A stretch of 64,000 nucleotides of DNA from Phycomyces blakesleeanus NRRL 1555(-) (taxonomy: Eukaryota; Mucoromycota; Mucoromycetes; Mucorales; Phycomycetaceae), in NCBI RefSeq assembly GCF_001638985.1, contig NW_017265160.1:607378-671377 (forward strand), read 5' to 3'. Both the position numbers and the translations under genes were made by a program. Position 1 is the first letter of the stretch; each line of letters starts with the position of its first letter. This document shows positions 35,650 through 48,322 of this stretch, piece by piece. Below the pieces are notes generated by a model. The model was not told the origin of the DNA, searched no databases, and worked only from the letters and a program-made list of their open reading frames with translations.

Positions 35650-36600
35650 TTATTTCTTGCTTGTAAAGGGAACAGAGAGGCCTGAAAGGAGAAGGCGGCC
35701 ATCGGTGTTGGTGTAGGCGGTCGTGTTAAAGGTGACATCAAAACCGGTCATTCTAGGATAGACATCGAATGAACCCTCGATTTCAGGGAACAGAGCGAGG
35801 GCAGAGGGAGGAAATCCAATGGCAACGTTACCATTGCCATCACCTGAGGTCATGGACATTCCAGGCCATTCCTTAAGACGTGGGAGAACGATTTCCACCA
35901 ACTTATCCATAAATTGGTACATTTCATCACCGCGTAATGTCACCTTGACGCCGATTGGCATACCCTCACTAACACACCCACCCACAAACACATATACATA
36001 AAAATGAAAAATGAAAAAAAAACATGCAGATTGCTGATGAGTCGTCTTGCTCTCGCTCCCTCTTCCACTGTGAACTATTTACCGAAGCTTCCAATTGGCG
36101 ACAGAGTTTCTAGCGTATACAACCTCAGGGCGAGTGGCAGTGATACTCTGGAAAGCCATAAAAGCTGACAAGAGATTACTCTTATTTCCGATTGCATCAT
36201 TTACCATGGCATGCAGAGTGATTTTGTCGAGTTTTGGGATAGTTCTGGCACTCTTAAGGGGCTGGAGGGGTTTGACAGGCTTGCCACCTTTACGAGTACG
36301 AGAAGCGTCGGCTGACGGGGTGGTTGTTGTGGGAGCCGCCGCGGAAGGTTCTGCTGTCAATGCACTCTCGATTTGTGCCTGAACGTCGGGATATTTGTAG
36401 GTGGCAGGAGCGGCACGTGCGTGGTCATACGTGAGGACCATCAAGTCCTCTGACAAGGTGCTTTCGTAATATTCTCTCAATCGCAGCAATCCATGCGAAG
36501 ACGCAACGTTTTGTGTGCTGGAAAAGGGTCGTATCGCATGTCTGATCAATCTTGAGTGAGCACACCCAGTTTTTGAGAGGTTGCGCAACAAGGTGGCCAT
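35650..36600 (-). CDS. MRPL7: Mitochondrial large-subunit ribosomal protein uL5m
   Basis: Two exons, 36600-36083 and 35968-35650, phase 2, 278 aa. The N-terminus is basic with no acids (MATLLRNLSKTGCAHSRLIR), a mitochondrial targeting signal. LREYYESTLSEDLMVLTYD, PKLDKITLHAMVNDAIGNKS and the C-terminal block (IGVKVTLRGDEMYQFMDKL, VEIVLPRLKEW, GNVAIGFPPSALALFPEIEG, GFDVTFNTTAYTN) are ribosomal L5. In yeast the mitochondrial member is Mrpl7, part of the central protuberance. A roughly 35-aa Ala/Thr/Pro insertion separates the N-terminal strand from the core. The gene is convergent with the acidic membrane-protein gene. Confidence 0.9.
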
Positions 36601-36905
36601 TATGGTGGTGTTGCTGGATAGAAATGAAACCTGTCACATCACTATTGCTATGTTCTTTCATATTTTGTTTACTAGTGAAGACAAGTCACAACAATTGTCA
36701 AGACGTTATTTTTAATCTCAGTTATCAGGGCTCAACGATAAGTTTATCTACTAAAAATTACAAGCAGTCATATTTTTCCGAACTTGAAAGAATCCGGTAG
36801 TTCCGGCTCAACACTGTATTTCTCTTTATTAACATTATTATTATTTTTATCCGTTTCAGACGCGTAATTACTTTTACAGACACACAAAGCAAATCTCCAC
36901 TCGCA
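36601..36905. other. Upstream region of uL5m gene
   Basis: About 300 bp between the uL5m start and the MULE remnant. No element recognised. Confidence 0.4.
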
Positions 36906-38111
36906 ATGAACTCCAACAACACCAACCTCATCATCAACGACATTGAAAATCCCAAGGTTTCGGAAACATTCATCAATAAAGTTGCTTTCACTCATTGGCT
37001 TGAAAACGCTGACATAAGACTTGCTAACTGAAACGTTACCAACACGCATGTGTCAAAGGCTTCTGACAGCATCAACAGCCCCAAGTACTTTGTCGAGACA
37101 CTATACCTAGCATGCGATCATCATGGCTCGCCAAGAAAACACAAGGAAGAGGCTGGTGACAAGCCAAAGGCAAAGAGAATCCACACAGATTCTACCAAGG
37201 ATGGCTGCAAGACCAAGATTATAAATACTTTGTGTGATGGACAGGTCCATTTTTAGTAGCTCTGACAACATGAGACACACCGACCAGAGAAGGTGCAAGA
37301 CGAGATTTGGTCAAGGCGGCCAAACGATGTTAAGCAATGGGTTGTCTTGCATGTTGATAACAGCATGGATTGGAAGACTATCAATACGCTTCTTCGTATT
37401 CACCCCCAACGCTTAGAAGAATTAGTAAATAATACTTCTTTTATCTGATCTACTAGCTGATTTGTTCTATAGCTTGAAGCTGGTTTTACCATTTCCAGCT
37501 TCCCGACGTCCCTACGCATCAACTACAATGATGTACAGAATGTCATTAACGCTCATTCGAACAAGCTTTCCGGGCGGGATGCGGTTGACAAGACCAGTGT
37601 GGAGGAATGGATGTCATTCTTGAAAAATGAAAAATGCTGTATTGTCCATATGAAGTTCCATGAAGGCAACGGCGCATACCTGCTCTCCTGGGCCTCTCCT
37701 TGGCAGAAGAAGGTAATATTTGATTTAATAAACACTTGGAATATAACAGTAATACTTGTTGAGCATATGCTTGGGACTGCCGATGAGTGGTATATTGGCT
37801 CCACGTATAAGACACGCTAATTTTTGGTGAGGTCAGGCAAGCACTCGTATCTCTATACGATTGCTGTGAAAAGCAGCATTACGAATAAGGGTGTCCCAGT
37901 TTGCTTCTTCATTACTGATGCTGAGTTCGCAGCGACCTTGACACAATGGCTCAGTTGGGTTTAATCCAACAGTGACTTGTGTGTCAAGTACATAATGATT
38001 TACTGTAGCTCAATTGAGATGGGTGTCCTGGAGAATGTCGTTTGGCAGAGTGTCCAGATCCTAAGCGATTGTTTGACTTCTTTGGAAGAAACAGATATTG
38101 CTTCCCAGTAG
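36906..38111 (+). pseudogene. Decayed Mutator-like (MULE) transposase
   Basis: Plus-strand segments read as a FAR1/MULE protein: an N-terminal part (SPKYFVETLYLACDHHGSPR, KRIHTDSTKDGCKTKIINTL), then SMDWKTINTLLRIHPQRLEE, an intron (about 37421-37471), then FTISSFPTSLRINYNDVQNV and GAYLLSWASPWQKK, then EWYIGSTYKTR, HSYLYTIAVKSSITNKGVPV, CFFITDAE and KYIMIYCSSIEM. In active MULEs the first catalytic Asp lies in a D-S/G-T-H-x-T motif and the second in M/I-D-C; here they read GSTYKT and IYC, so both look lost (inference from the family). Stops at 37029-37031, 37253-37255 and about 37962 break the frame. No SWIM finger is seen downstream. Confidence 0.7.
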
Positions 38112-38515
38112 AAGTACAAAAAAAAACATTCAAAGCGTAATTTATTAATAAAATCACAGTTCAGTGCAATTTTACCATTTTCTTTTTTGTTCGGACCAAA
38201 AATTATAAAGTTCAGATGAATAGTGACTGTCTGTATTTTGTAGTAATTAGAGGGTTTTCTCACTTATGCGCTTGAGAGGGTTAAAAAATGAATAAATAAA
38301 TAATAACACATATGAAGTAGAATGGTTGGAATTTCGAGTGTCGATCACTTTTCTTTTTATTTTTATCTTTCTCTTTTTTTGGAGGTTGAAATTGTTATAC
38401 CAAATTTGGGAGATTGTGCAATTGGTTTCATTCAAAGCACGCTATTGTGTTTAAAATCGCATTTTTTTTGTTGTGTTTGGCCCTGACCGCTTTTCTCTTT
38501 TACTTTTTCTTTACT
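38112..38515. other. Upstream region of PDAT gene
   Basis: AT-rich, 404 bp. In-frame upstream codons exist from 38414, including an ATG there that would add 34 hydrophobic residues. The ATG at 38516 is preferred because LRO1 homologues start with a short basic cytosolic tail. Confidence 0.4.
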
Positions 38516-41410
38516 ATGAAGCAACGTAGAAAAAACTCGCAAAAGCAGCTTGACTGGGCCAAGTCTACTGGTTCCAAACTCCCGATTGTACACTCGTCGT
38601 CTGATCCAGTAATTCATAAAGAGCCTCGTGAACTTCCTGAAGATATTATGGAAGACGTCTCTGCACTCTTTAAACCGAAGCCTGTACCGTTCTGGAAACG
38701 AAAGCGATTTCACTTTGTGGTGGGAGTTACTGTAGGACTTATGGGCGCACTCTATGGCGCTTCGACCACACCCATGGCACAGACACACCTCAACGATCTC
38801 CAGGCCTTTTTGGCACTTCAGATAGCCGAGATGGATATTCAAAGCATGCTACCAGCAACAGAAGCAGTGGATGAAATGCTTGGAAACTTTACAAGCTTTC
38901 TCAAGCCAGCACCTACAAGTGACATTCCATTTATGCCGGCAACAGCCTTCAAGCAAGTGTTTATTGCACACCCACATATATATTCTTCTATATATATAAT
39001 ATGCTTAATAATTACTTACATATCAATGTTTAGGGACGAATTGGACTTGAAACCACATTTTCCAGTCGTATTGATTCCTGGTATTGTTTCTTCAGGACTC
39101 GAGAGTTGGGGAACTTCTGAAAAGTCACGCAAGTATTTCAGAAAGCGCATGTGGGGCACTACCAGTAAGTTTAATTATAAGCATTTTGCTTATTTTGTCA
39201 TTTTTTTTTCAAGTACACTAAAGTTGACTTGACAGCAATGTTTAGGTCAGTCTTACTGGACAAAGAGCTTTGGACAGAGCACGTAAAACTGGACACAACC
39301 ACTGGCTTGGATCCTCCTGGTATAAAACTACGTGCTGCCCTGGGTAATATTTCACTACGTCATGATTAGCCAAATCTCACAATATAATATAATATTTTAT
39401 AATACAGGCTTGGATGCTGCTGATTACTTTGTGGCCGGGTAAGCATTTCTTTTTTTTTTATAAAAAAAAAGTCTATATCAAAACTTACTGTCATTTTTTG
39501 AATATGATATTAAATTGACATGTGAATTTGGGTCAAAAGATATTGGGTGTGGGCCAAAATTATAGAAAATCTAGCCACAATTGGCTACGACAGCAACACA
39601 ATGCATCTTGCAAGTTATGACTGGCGGTTATCCTTCTCTAACCTTCAAATACGGGATAAGTATTTCTCTCGTTTAATGGCCACTATTGAAACATCCAAGA
39701 AAACAGGCGGCCTTAAGACAGTTGTGATTACACACTCCATGGGTAAGCTCACGTTGCATATGATTTTACTGTGATTACGATGAATTGGCTATGTTAAACA
39801 CGTTCTCAATTCCCTGTTATTACAATTATTTCTATAAAAACAAGGCGGCGTCTTGTTTCCGTATTTTTTAAAATGGGTCGAGAGTCCACAAGGTGGAAAC
39901 GGCGGCCCAACCTGGGCAGATGATTATATCGAATCGTTCGTTAACATCGCCGGACCCATGGCAGGAGTACCAAAGGCCATGACAGCAATGTTGTCAGGTA
40001 AAGATTAATATTTTATTTTTTTAAGAAAAATCAGCAGTCTTCTGAACCAAGCACATAGGGGAAACTAGAGATACAATGGCTGTAGGTAGCTTTGGTGCAT
40101 ATCTTCTAGAAAAGTTTTTTTCGCGAAAGGAACGTGCCAGTCTTATGCGTAGTTGGGGAGGTGGTAGTTCGATGCTCCCAAAGGGAACTGATCTCATTTG
40201 GGGAAGCCACGAGAGAGCACCAGACGACGAAGAAGACGAGTCTCATCAGTCTCATGGCAACATGATATCATTTGTCTCACCATCGCTACTTCCTCAAAAT
40301 AACTTAAAACCAGATATTACTGATGGCTTAATTCAAAACCATACATCTGAAGATGCTATGAATCTTCTTCATCGTGTAGCACCATTTGATTATAATGAAA
40401 TGTTAAGATTAAACTACTCGTATGGAATAACGACTTCCAAAAAACAGCTCGAGGCTAACTCTGAAGATCCTACAAAATGGGCCAATCCTTTTGAGTCCCA
40501 ATTACCCAAAGGTAAGGCTTTATTATCAAAGGACTTTGCGTTGAAATTAAATAATATTCTACCCAGCGCCGAATATGAAGATATTCTGCTTTTATGGAGT
40601 TGGCCTACCTACTGAACGCAGCTATTACTATTCAGCATCCACAGATGGAACATCGCCGGCTTGTAACAATTCTAGTCGATGTGACGAATCTATTGATGGC
40701 AACTGTACGTTGGGTGGAACAACTGATAATATAACTGAAATTTATGCTCATCAGCTCCAGGCTCCTCATCTTGTAAGCAAATTATTCAAGTGTTGTCACA
40801 TTGGCAATGTGCTTTTTTTTAATTAAAAAAACCCCCTTTTTTTTATCCGACAGTTTATTGATTCTACCGTTAATGATCCTGCTGCAAGAGTAGAAACAGG
40901 AGTCCGGTTCGGAAATGGGTAAGTCACACACACACACAAACACAAACATACGTGTAAAAAGAAAACAATTTATACTTTTGTGGATTTATTTGCATTTTGG
41001 GTGGTACTGAAACCCACAATCTGGTTATAGTGATGGTACAGTTCCTCTCATATCTCTAGGTTACATGTGTACTCCTTCGGGAGGTTGGACAAAGCACGCT
41101 GATCTTTACAACCCTGGCCATAATCCTATAATAATTAAAGAATATATTAATGAGCAGCCAGAAAGTAAATTGGACGTTCGAGGTGGTAGTAAAGCAGGAG
41201 ATCACATCGACATTCTCGGGAATTGGGAAATGACGGTAAGTTTCGCAAAGTGGTTTAATAATTACCAATAATTTATTTACATGTCGTATTGAATTTATAT
41301 AGTTGGATGTACTCAAGGTCGTTTCAAACCAATCGTTCAATGTAACAAGCCGCATTATCACAAAGATAGACGAATACGCTCAAAAGATCAACATCCAACA
41401 TCAAGTCTAG
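38516..41410 (+). CDS. LRO1: Phospholipid:diacylglycerol acyltransferase (PDAT, Lro1)
   Basis: Eleven exons in phase: 38516-38952, 39034-39164, 39236-39343, 39408-39438, 39540-39742, 39845-39997, 40059-40511, 40567-40772, 40854-40918, 41031-41235, 41303-41410; 699 aa. A basic N-terminus and one membrane segment (FHFVVGVTVGLMGALYGAS) precede a lumenal lecithin:cholesterol-acyltransferase fold: FPVVLIPGIVSSGLESWGT (lid/oxyanion region), YDWRLSF, the nucleophile in VVITHSMGGGV (Ser near residue 301), GVGLPTERSYYY, DGTVPLISLGYMC (Asp near 597) and GDHIDILGNWEM (His near 657). The Ser-Asp-His triad is complete. It moves an acyl group from phospholipid to diacylglycerol, making triacylglycerol at the ER. 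Intron 1 is read as a GC-AG intron (AA|GCAAGT); the GT alternative breaks the frame. Confidence 0.93.
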
Positions 41411-41557
41411 AAAGTGCTCAAAACTCAATCTCTCGCCATAATCAAGTATATAATTCCAGGTTGGCTAGTATGGAGCCTTCATATCCACATATTTTCCAGT
41501 ATCGAGCTTGTAGTATTATAATATAATTTATTCGTCTTATTCAATAGAAAGTGATGC
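41411..41557. other. Intergenic between convergent LRO1 and SEC59
   Basis: 147 bp between two stop codons. Confidence 0.5.
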
Positions 41558-44315
41558 TTATAACGGTAAACCCAGCAATACTAATGCAAACATGTAAAGC
41601 GGAATAATGATATTGTCATTTTGAGTTGAGAATGCTTCAAGTAAGCCTAGAACATTAATTGATAAAGAAAAAAAAAGTCATTGAGCAAAGGCAATAGATG
41701 CATATACCATTTACCTGTCATTGTCACCATGATTGTATATGAGACCCACTCTTTCTTGCCCCAAATAAGCTGAGAAGCCCCTTCAACGCCTAATATTTTG
41801 GCGGTTTGAATAACCACATATGAAGAAATGAGAACTGCAGTAATATAGGCTATTGTGCCCTCTACCGTCTTTTTAGTTCCAGCCCAATGCAGCCTTCCAA
41901 GCGACTTTCCCACTAGTGATGCCTGAAAATTCTTTGGAGTTAGTCTGGATTAACTCAATCAACATAACACTTACCGCAGCATCACCAACCCCAAGAGATA
42001 GAATCCCTGAAACACTAGCTAGAATATGTGAACTATTAAATGATTCGATTTAGCTATTTATTATAACATTTATGTATCAATAAAAAAAGTCTACTCTTCT
42101 TACCTTTCTAACCATACAGTGCTGGCACAACCGATCAAGAGATAAATGTGGCTTAAAATTACTGGACCAAGATCTCGATTATCAATAAACTCGGTCAGAA
42201 ACATATGAAGGCTTTTTCCATATGGCCAGACAGCAAAGTACCGCAAGTACTCGAGGTAAATAAAAAGTGCAAGGGCCACGGCAAATGCGAGCTTTAGAAA
42301 CAAAGGCTGTATCAACCGTTGTGTGTAAGATATTTGTGGAAATAGTACAGATAGTGGCTTACTTCAAACAAAACGCCTGGAATAAACATTACTACTGCCA
42401 GAGCATGAAACAATTTGCGTTTCTTATTGAGTGTACTGGTTAATATCCTTTCTTCACCAACAGATTTAAAAAACGACTTCTGCGATGGTTCTGGGGTAAA
42501 ATCTAGTACAAGAACCCAGACAACAACTGTGGCAGCGACTGAAAACGCCCAATAGAGGGATAGAAATAAACGAGAAGGAGACATAAGTACAAACTCAAGT
42601 GTCCTATCCAAATATAAAACGAGCAGTTAAAAAATCTTATTATACATATATTGACATCTGCTTTTTAATTTTTGGCTTTTTAAAGCTTCTTAGTATTTAC
42701 CATACAATAGGGTTGTTTCCTGTTATATTATAGCAAACTGGGGCAATACCAAATAGGATAATGGATATCGAGAGAGTGTAAAAAGCAATAGACACTTTAA
42801 CCCTTTTTTGGTATATTTCGTTCAAATCTTCGGTGATCGGAGAGCGCCAATATGGTTGACGGGCAATCCAACGAGACCGACGAAGGAGGGGGAATAGAGC
42901 CATACCGATTAATAGAATTCCCAAAATCAAAGCATGTATAAGCACTGTAATTTGAGATATAGGCATCCCGGCCAAGTAATACGGTGACCTTTCCGTCAGA
43001 TACTATGCATTGCCAATATTTAGCCAATGATGTATGAGGTAGATATATAAAAAAAAAACCACAGCTTACTGTAGCCCATATCATATCAAGAGAACCATGA
43101 ACAAGAATAGCAACAGCCTCAGCCAATATGCACATTTCCCCCAAGGTGAACGATTTCTTCAACCCGACTACGCAGACATATAGTGCCCATTGAAATGTGG
43201 TTACAGTAATAATAGTGATTACAATAGGAACTCTTGACAAGACAGGCATTAAGTTTGTAAACCTGGTGGCTAACACTGTAAACAGACCCGAGACAAAGAT
43301 AGAGGCCAGAAATACACCACGCTTACGTATTATACGTTTCATCGGGTGCATAAAACGACTTGCTGAAACTAGAATAAGAAATATAAAGCTCATCAAGAGC
43401 AGCAGTTCCAAGTGTACTAGAGCCAAATCTGTAAAACCCAACACATCTCAATAAAGTTCATTTTATAGGATCTTTTTGAAATGGAAAGTGAATTACCAAT
43501 ATTTATAGAATCTGATTTCTGATGGAGTTTTTCTACAAGTTTTGCAGTAGCTACCATAGGTAGTAGTAATACACCACACAGAAGCCCATCATCTGCCCCA
43601 GAGCTGGTCATAATAAATAGATGCATAAGTACTATAAACGACATACAGTCTTCAAATAAATCTCTAGGTCGCAAGGGTATACAGAAATAAATGACAACAT
43701 ACCGAAAGGAAGATTGACCCGTGCCAAAGATGCGTGTTTTTGTGTATGAAAGCACACTAGTTTTTTCAGACTTTCTTATATTCCTGGTAATATAATTTAT
43801 TTTTGGAGATATTGATGGGTCGGAAGTATCGTCAGACGAAGAACTTTGATCTTCGGAGGATGAGAATAACAGAGGTTTGTGGTGCGACAGGATGTGACAA
43901 GTACCTAATGACGAGCCTATACAGACAATCCAACCTTTTTGTTTTGTTCCAAGCCCGTCAATAATAATCTTTTATATTGTTGCACCATTTCTAACCCAAG
44001 ATTTGGTTGTTCATCAAAAAATAATGCAGAGCTATTGTAGTTACCTATTACTGTTAAATTATCTAATGGTGTTGCATCATTAATTTGAAGTTTCCAAAGG
44101 GCCCAAAACACTGATATTAGCCACAATAAACGTTCTGTCAATGCCATGTGCTTTTGATTGCTTTTAGTTTCATTGATCGTCTGTGTAAGTGACGCAAGAG
44201 AATTAAGGCTTTGTGCTTTTTTGCGTCGAATTATATCCGCTGTTTGTTGTTCCTCAAGAGTTGACGCAAACCCTTCGTCATTAGGAAGAGAGGGAATTGT
44301 GGGATTGATAGCCAT
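41558..44315 (-). CDS. SEC59: Dolichol kinase (Sec59/DOLK)
   Basis: Ten exons on the minus strand in phase: 44315-44052, 43968-43703, 43663-43497, 43428-43070, 43002-42701, 42603-42363, 42306-42104, 42014-41975, 41922-41715, 41646-41558; 712 aa. The protein is polytopic throughout. The conserved C-terminal half carries KKRKLFHALAVVMFIPGVL, FLKLAFAVALALFIYLEYLR, FIDNRDLGPVILSHIYLLIG and the CTP-kinase signature GILSLGVGDAAASLVGKSLG (near residues 603-622), followed by RLHWAGTKKTVEGT, ending GLLEAFSTQNDNIIIPLYMF. The enzyme uses CTP to phosphorylate dolichol in the ER membrane, supplying the lipid carrier for N-glycosylation, O-mannosylation and GPI anchors. An in-frame Met 12 codons upstream (44351) is an alternative start. 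The first intron has donor GTAATAGG; without it the frame stops at 43917. Confidence 0.92.
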
Positions 44316-47300
44316 GATTTGTTTGCTTAATGACCATCTATTAATCAACAAAACTTTGGTTTTAAGAGAAAAGGGGTGGGGTGATCAATTAATCACGTGC
44401 TTTTTATTTAAATCAATATCACTAGGAAAAATACAAGTTGAATTGCTTATGCTCTCAATATAGTTTAAGAAGTCAAGGATGGGGTCGTTAAGGGGCTTCT
44501 CAAGCACCAGCCAAGGTCCTAAATGTTGGCGAGGGTTTCCGTATACGGATTGGCGACAGCAAAAGTGACACGTAGGGTACTTGTAAGAGGCAATGTAACT
44601 GATTACGATATTATTGCGAGAAAGGACGTTCAGGTTGCATTGTCTCTACGCCTAGTTTACTAGCTAGCGTAGATATTCTATCCTTAATGGAGGCGTGGTA
44701 ACAAGGGATAGTAACCTACTTCAAGAGGATATGTTTTTGAGACAATAGATGTGCACTCTGATAGTTAGGATGAGTCAAATAATATTTAGTTGTCGAGTCA
44801 TATGGGGATGAGAATCAGTTGTCAAAATGAGGTAAAAATTGGAAAGTGTTTTTAACGAGGTAAAAAGGTTCTTTATTCATATTCACTAAACTTCCTCTAA
44901 TAATAGTCTTCTCTGCCTCTTCCTTTCGCTCCTCTCATCTACACTTTGTTCTCCTTTCTTCTTCAAATTCATTCTCCGAGAAGAGGCAGCCGCCAACCAC
45001 CACGCGTGCTGTCTCAAAAGTCGAATCCAAGGTTTTGGCGAATCGCCAACAAAATTGGCTAAATTAGAAAAGTCGCCAATTCTTATTTGGATTTCATTGC
45101 CAACTTTCACTGCAAAAATTGTATAATTGTACAGGGTTGAAATATATGTTGAATCGAGGGAAAAAGGTAATTTCACCCAGTTTAAAGGGATGTTCCCCCC
45201 GAATGGAAACATAAGTTGTATCTTTGGAAAGAAGCCTTATACTGTGGTGAAATACTTAGATTTACACTCCGCCTAAATTAGCTGGTATTTTTCATTCACC
45301 TTTTAAATACAAAAGAGGTCTAGCATATATTCCCATTAAAGTTTGGTCATCATTTCTTAAATGGGGTGGTCAGTCCAAATAAAGCCACTCTGTGTGAGCC
45401 AATTATATCAAAGGTTCCCCAAGTTTTACTCAATCTCTATTGGTTAGATATCTCGAAATTTGGGGAAACAGGTGGAGAAACAGGTGGAGAAACAGGTTTA
45501 CAATTATAATCAGGCTTTTTATTTGGTATTTTATACAATCAATTTTATTATATAATTTTTCAATTTTTGGTTTATTTGATAGAAAAAAAATGGTTTCTAG
45601 ATAAATATTTTGATTTCACAGTATCCTCTCCTTTTACACGTTTTGAACCCATTGGATATTTCTTGCTTGAAATCATCGCTCTATTTATTACCTGAACCAG
45701 ACATTGAATACTAAATTGAAAGAAGAAAAGCACTGTTTAAGAACAGCATCAACAATAATTAATGAATGCATAGAACATGCTATATAATATTACTTACAGT
45801 GTGATATACTCAATCAAAGTAATATCAATAAATACTTTGAGATAGTCAAGATTCTAAAATATTTTTTCTTATAAGTACAGATATCAAAAAACATGCATTA
45901 CATAACTTACAAATTGTGTAGATAGCGGACTAAAATAAAGAGTGTGTCTAAAAAATATATTGAGAGAAGTATTTTTACAGATTAATAATGGAAAAAGATA
46001 GATTGAAGCAATAAAAAAACTTACCATCATACTCGATTTAGAAATGAATAGAGCTAATGAGAAAGAGTGAAAATAACAAAAGAAAATAAAGGAAAATGAT
46101 AGTCAGTGAAGAGCTTTGAGAGAATATCATTCTTACCTTGGTATTCAATACTGTGTATGAAAAGACGCATAAGTGTCCTATTTATCAGCTACAAAATAAT
46201 GTGAGAAAATATATAAAAAGAGAAAAAGAAAAAATAGGAAGTTGTTTCCTAGAGAATTCTCATAAGAAAAAATGTGGGCAGAAGAAAGAGATTCAAATAA
46301 TTAGCAATACAAGTCACTTAATATGAGAAGAATGCACTTGTAAAAAAAATCAAAAAAGGCTTTACTTTTTGATATTTTGTCTACGAATTATTTGTTTTCT
46401 AAAAAAGCCCAATTATTTTGATTTCACGCCTTACAAAAGCTTGTGAAAATATCGCAGTTTATTATTTCTGTTATATATGTGGGGAAAACAAGATAGAAAA
46501 TAAAACAAGTGCAGACGAGAGTATAGTGAGACTTTGTTTTATTAGAAGAAGTCAAAGAATCAGAAAGGAAATGCTGTTCTATTGCTATTAGTATTGTGCG
46601 TTTATATAGACATTGTATTTAGCTTGGTGATGATATGATGATATCATGTAATGTCTGTTTCTCTACTATTATCTTCTATGATTTAGTTCTTATGTTTTTA
46701 GTGTTATTGACTAGAGTCTTAGTATTTGTTCTAGTATGTTCTTTACATAATTTCCTTGTATAAGGGAAGGTATATCTTTTAGTATTGTTACTAGTTGTTG
46801 GTAACTCAATGTACGTATTTATTGAGTGTCTGTACTTTTAAGTTAAATCTACAATTATATTGAATACAACAATTGTAATGACTATGAGCAATTGAGTTTG
46901 AAGCGAGTGACTAATTTAGGCAACTAGTCGGAGAGAAGGGATTTTGAACTATAGAAAGATAATGTTTTATTGAAAAGAAGTGATAGCTATTTATATGAAT
47001 AAAAGACGGGCAGAGATACAGACAGAAGATAATAGAGAAGAAGATTATGCATTCACATGTACCTACTTTCAGTAGTCCTTTACTACTGCAAGCAGTACAT
47101 CCTATCGGAGGTACAATTCATTTTGATGTTCACACAACACAATTTCAATCCAAAAAAGAACAGATTTTAGCATTCATCCAATAGAATAATAGAAGAATTA
47201 CATTGCTGTTTAGAGTATAAAATCAGTCGAAAATGACACATGTTGAGTTTGTTGTGTGTGCAACTTGGTCAGAAAATAATAATAAAATATATTGAAGAAG

Positions 47301-47404
47301 AATTACAAATGTAATCCTGGAGTATGAGTTTGGGTAGGGAAGAGGATAATAAATAGAAAGGTGAATATGGAAGAGATACAGAGTATTTAGAAAGGCAATT
47401 GAAT
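44316..47404. other. Gene-poor AT-rich region
   Basis: No recognised gene. A minus-strand frame at 44886-45212 (108 codons, basic C-terminus) and a plus frame at 46138-46326 (62 codons) have no known relatives that I can name. Direct copies of GGAGAAACAGGT occur at 45466-45500. Confidence 0.4.
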
Positions 47405-47690
47405 GTTCAACTTCACTCAGGACAGTTGAGGATGGAAAAAAAATAAAAGTGTTCAGGTAAAAGGTGAAAGGAGGTATAGGAACACTGTCGATTCACTCGG
47501 GACAATCCAAACAGATAAAACAGCAAGGCACAGGAAGGTAAGGTAGAAGAAGAGAATAAAAATACTGCTGATTTCACTCAGGACAATCAAGACAGATAGA
47601 CAGCAAGGTATGAGAAGATAAGTTTAGAGAAGAATTTAAGAGAACACTGTTGATTTCACTCAGGACAATTACACAGATACAAAGGGACAG
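47405..47690. repeat. Four-copy tandem repeat, period about 80 bp
   Basis: The motif TTCACTC[AG]GGACA recurs at 47412, 47492, 47573 and 47654 (spacings 80, 81, 81). Adjacent sequence is also shared (ACACTG..GATTTCACTCAGG, CAGCAAGG, GAAGGTAAG). The array ends about 90 bp before the solo LTR. Confidence 0.8.
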
Positions 47691-47779
47691 AAAGAGGAAA
47701 AAGAGGAAGAGGGTTTTGAACAGATATATAAGACTTTAATGCAATATATGATTGCTTTCCTACGGGTCAGACAGAAAGC

Positions 47780-48322
47780 TGTGGTGATCCAGACACTTGA
47801 ATGTTGGATTTATCACATATAAGAACATATTTATATTTGGATAGCATAGTAGCTATCATCTTGTCAGTATAAAATATATATAAACAATTAAGTAATCAGC
47901 CCAATAATTATTACAGTTAGTACTGTAGATAATATCTTAAAGATTGTTAAGATAATTATATCATACTGCCAGGTAAACTGTGTCAGATCGATATGGAGCT
48001 AATTTAGTAGAAAGTCCTAAAGCTCTAGTATAAAAAAGAAAAGAATAACTAAGAGCTAAAGAAGTACGATTTATGACCTGATGTCATAATCGTTACACTG
48101 ACACTAGTTAAACAGTAAATACACTCTAATAACCAAATATAGTAAAGGAAGAAAGCCTTAAGAAACTAAGATGTAATGACAAGAGCAGATTGTGTTTTCT
48201 TATAAAAAAGAACACTTTTTATTTATGAATAAAGACAACTGATATACAGTCTCAAAGTATTTCTATACGTCTCTATTACCAAATATTTTATTTTTCTATT
48301 GTTTCATACCTGAAATACCACA
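47780..48322. mobile_element. Solo LTR (543 bp) with 5-bp target-site duplication
   Basis: Begins TGTGGTGATC and ends ATACCACA, so it has the TG..CA ends and a short terminal inverted repeat (TGTGGT/ACCACA). It is flanked directly by AAAGC on both sides (47775-47779 and 48323-48327), the duplication made by LTR-element integration. A second copy of the same length lies at 54408-54950. The private duplication shows this copy is a solo LTR, not the 5' LTR of a 7-kb element. Confidence 0.88.

Noticed and set aside
43917..44351. A frameshift in the dolichol kinase N-terminus
   Set aside because: The apparent shift disappears if an intron with donor GTAATAGG at 44051 and acceptor at 43969 is removed; the join is in phase.
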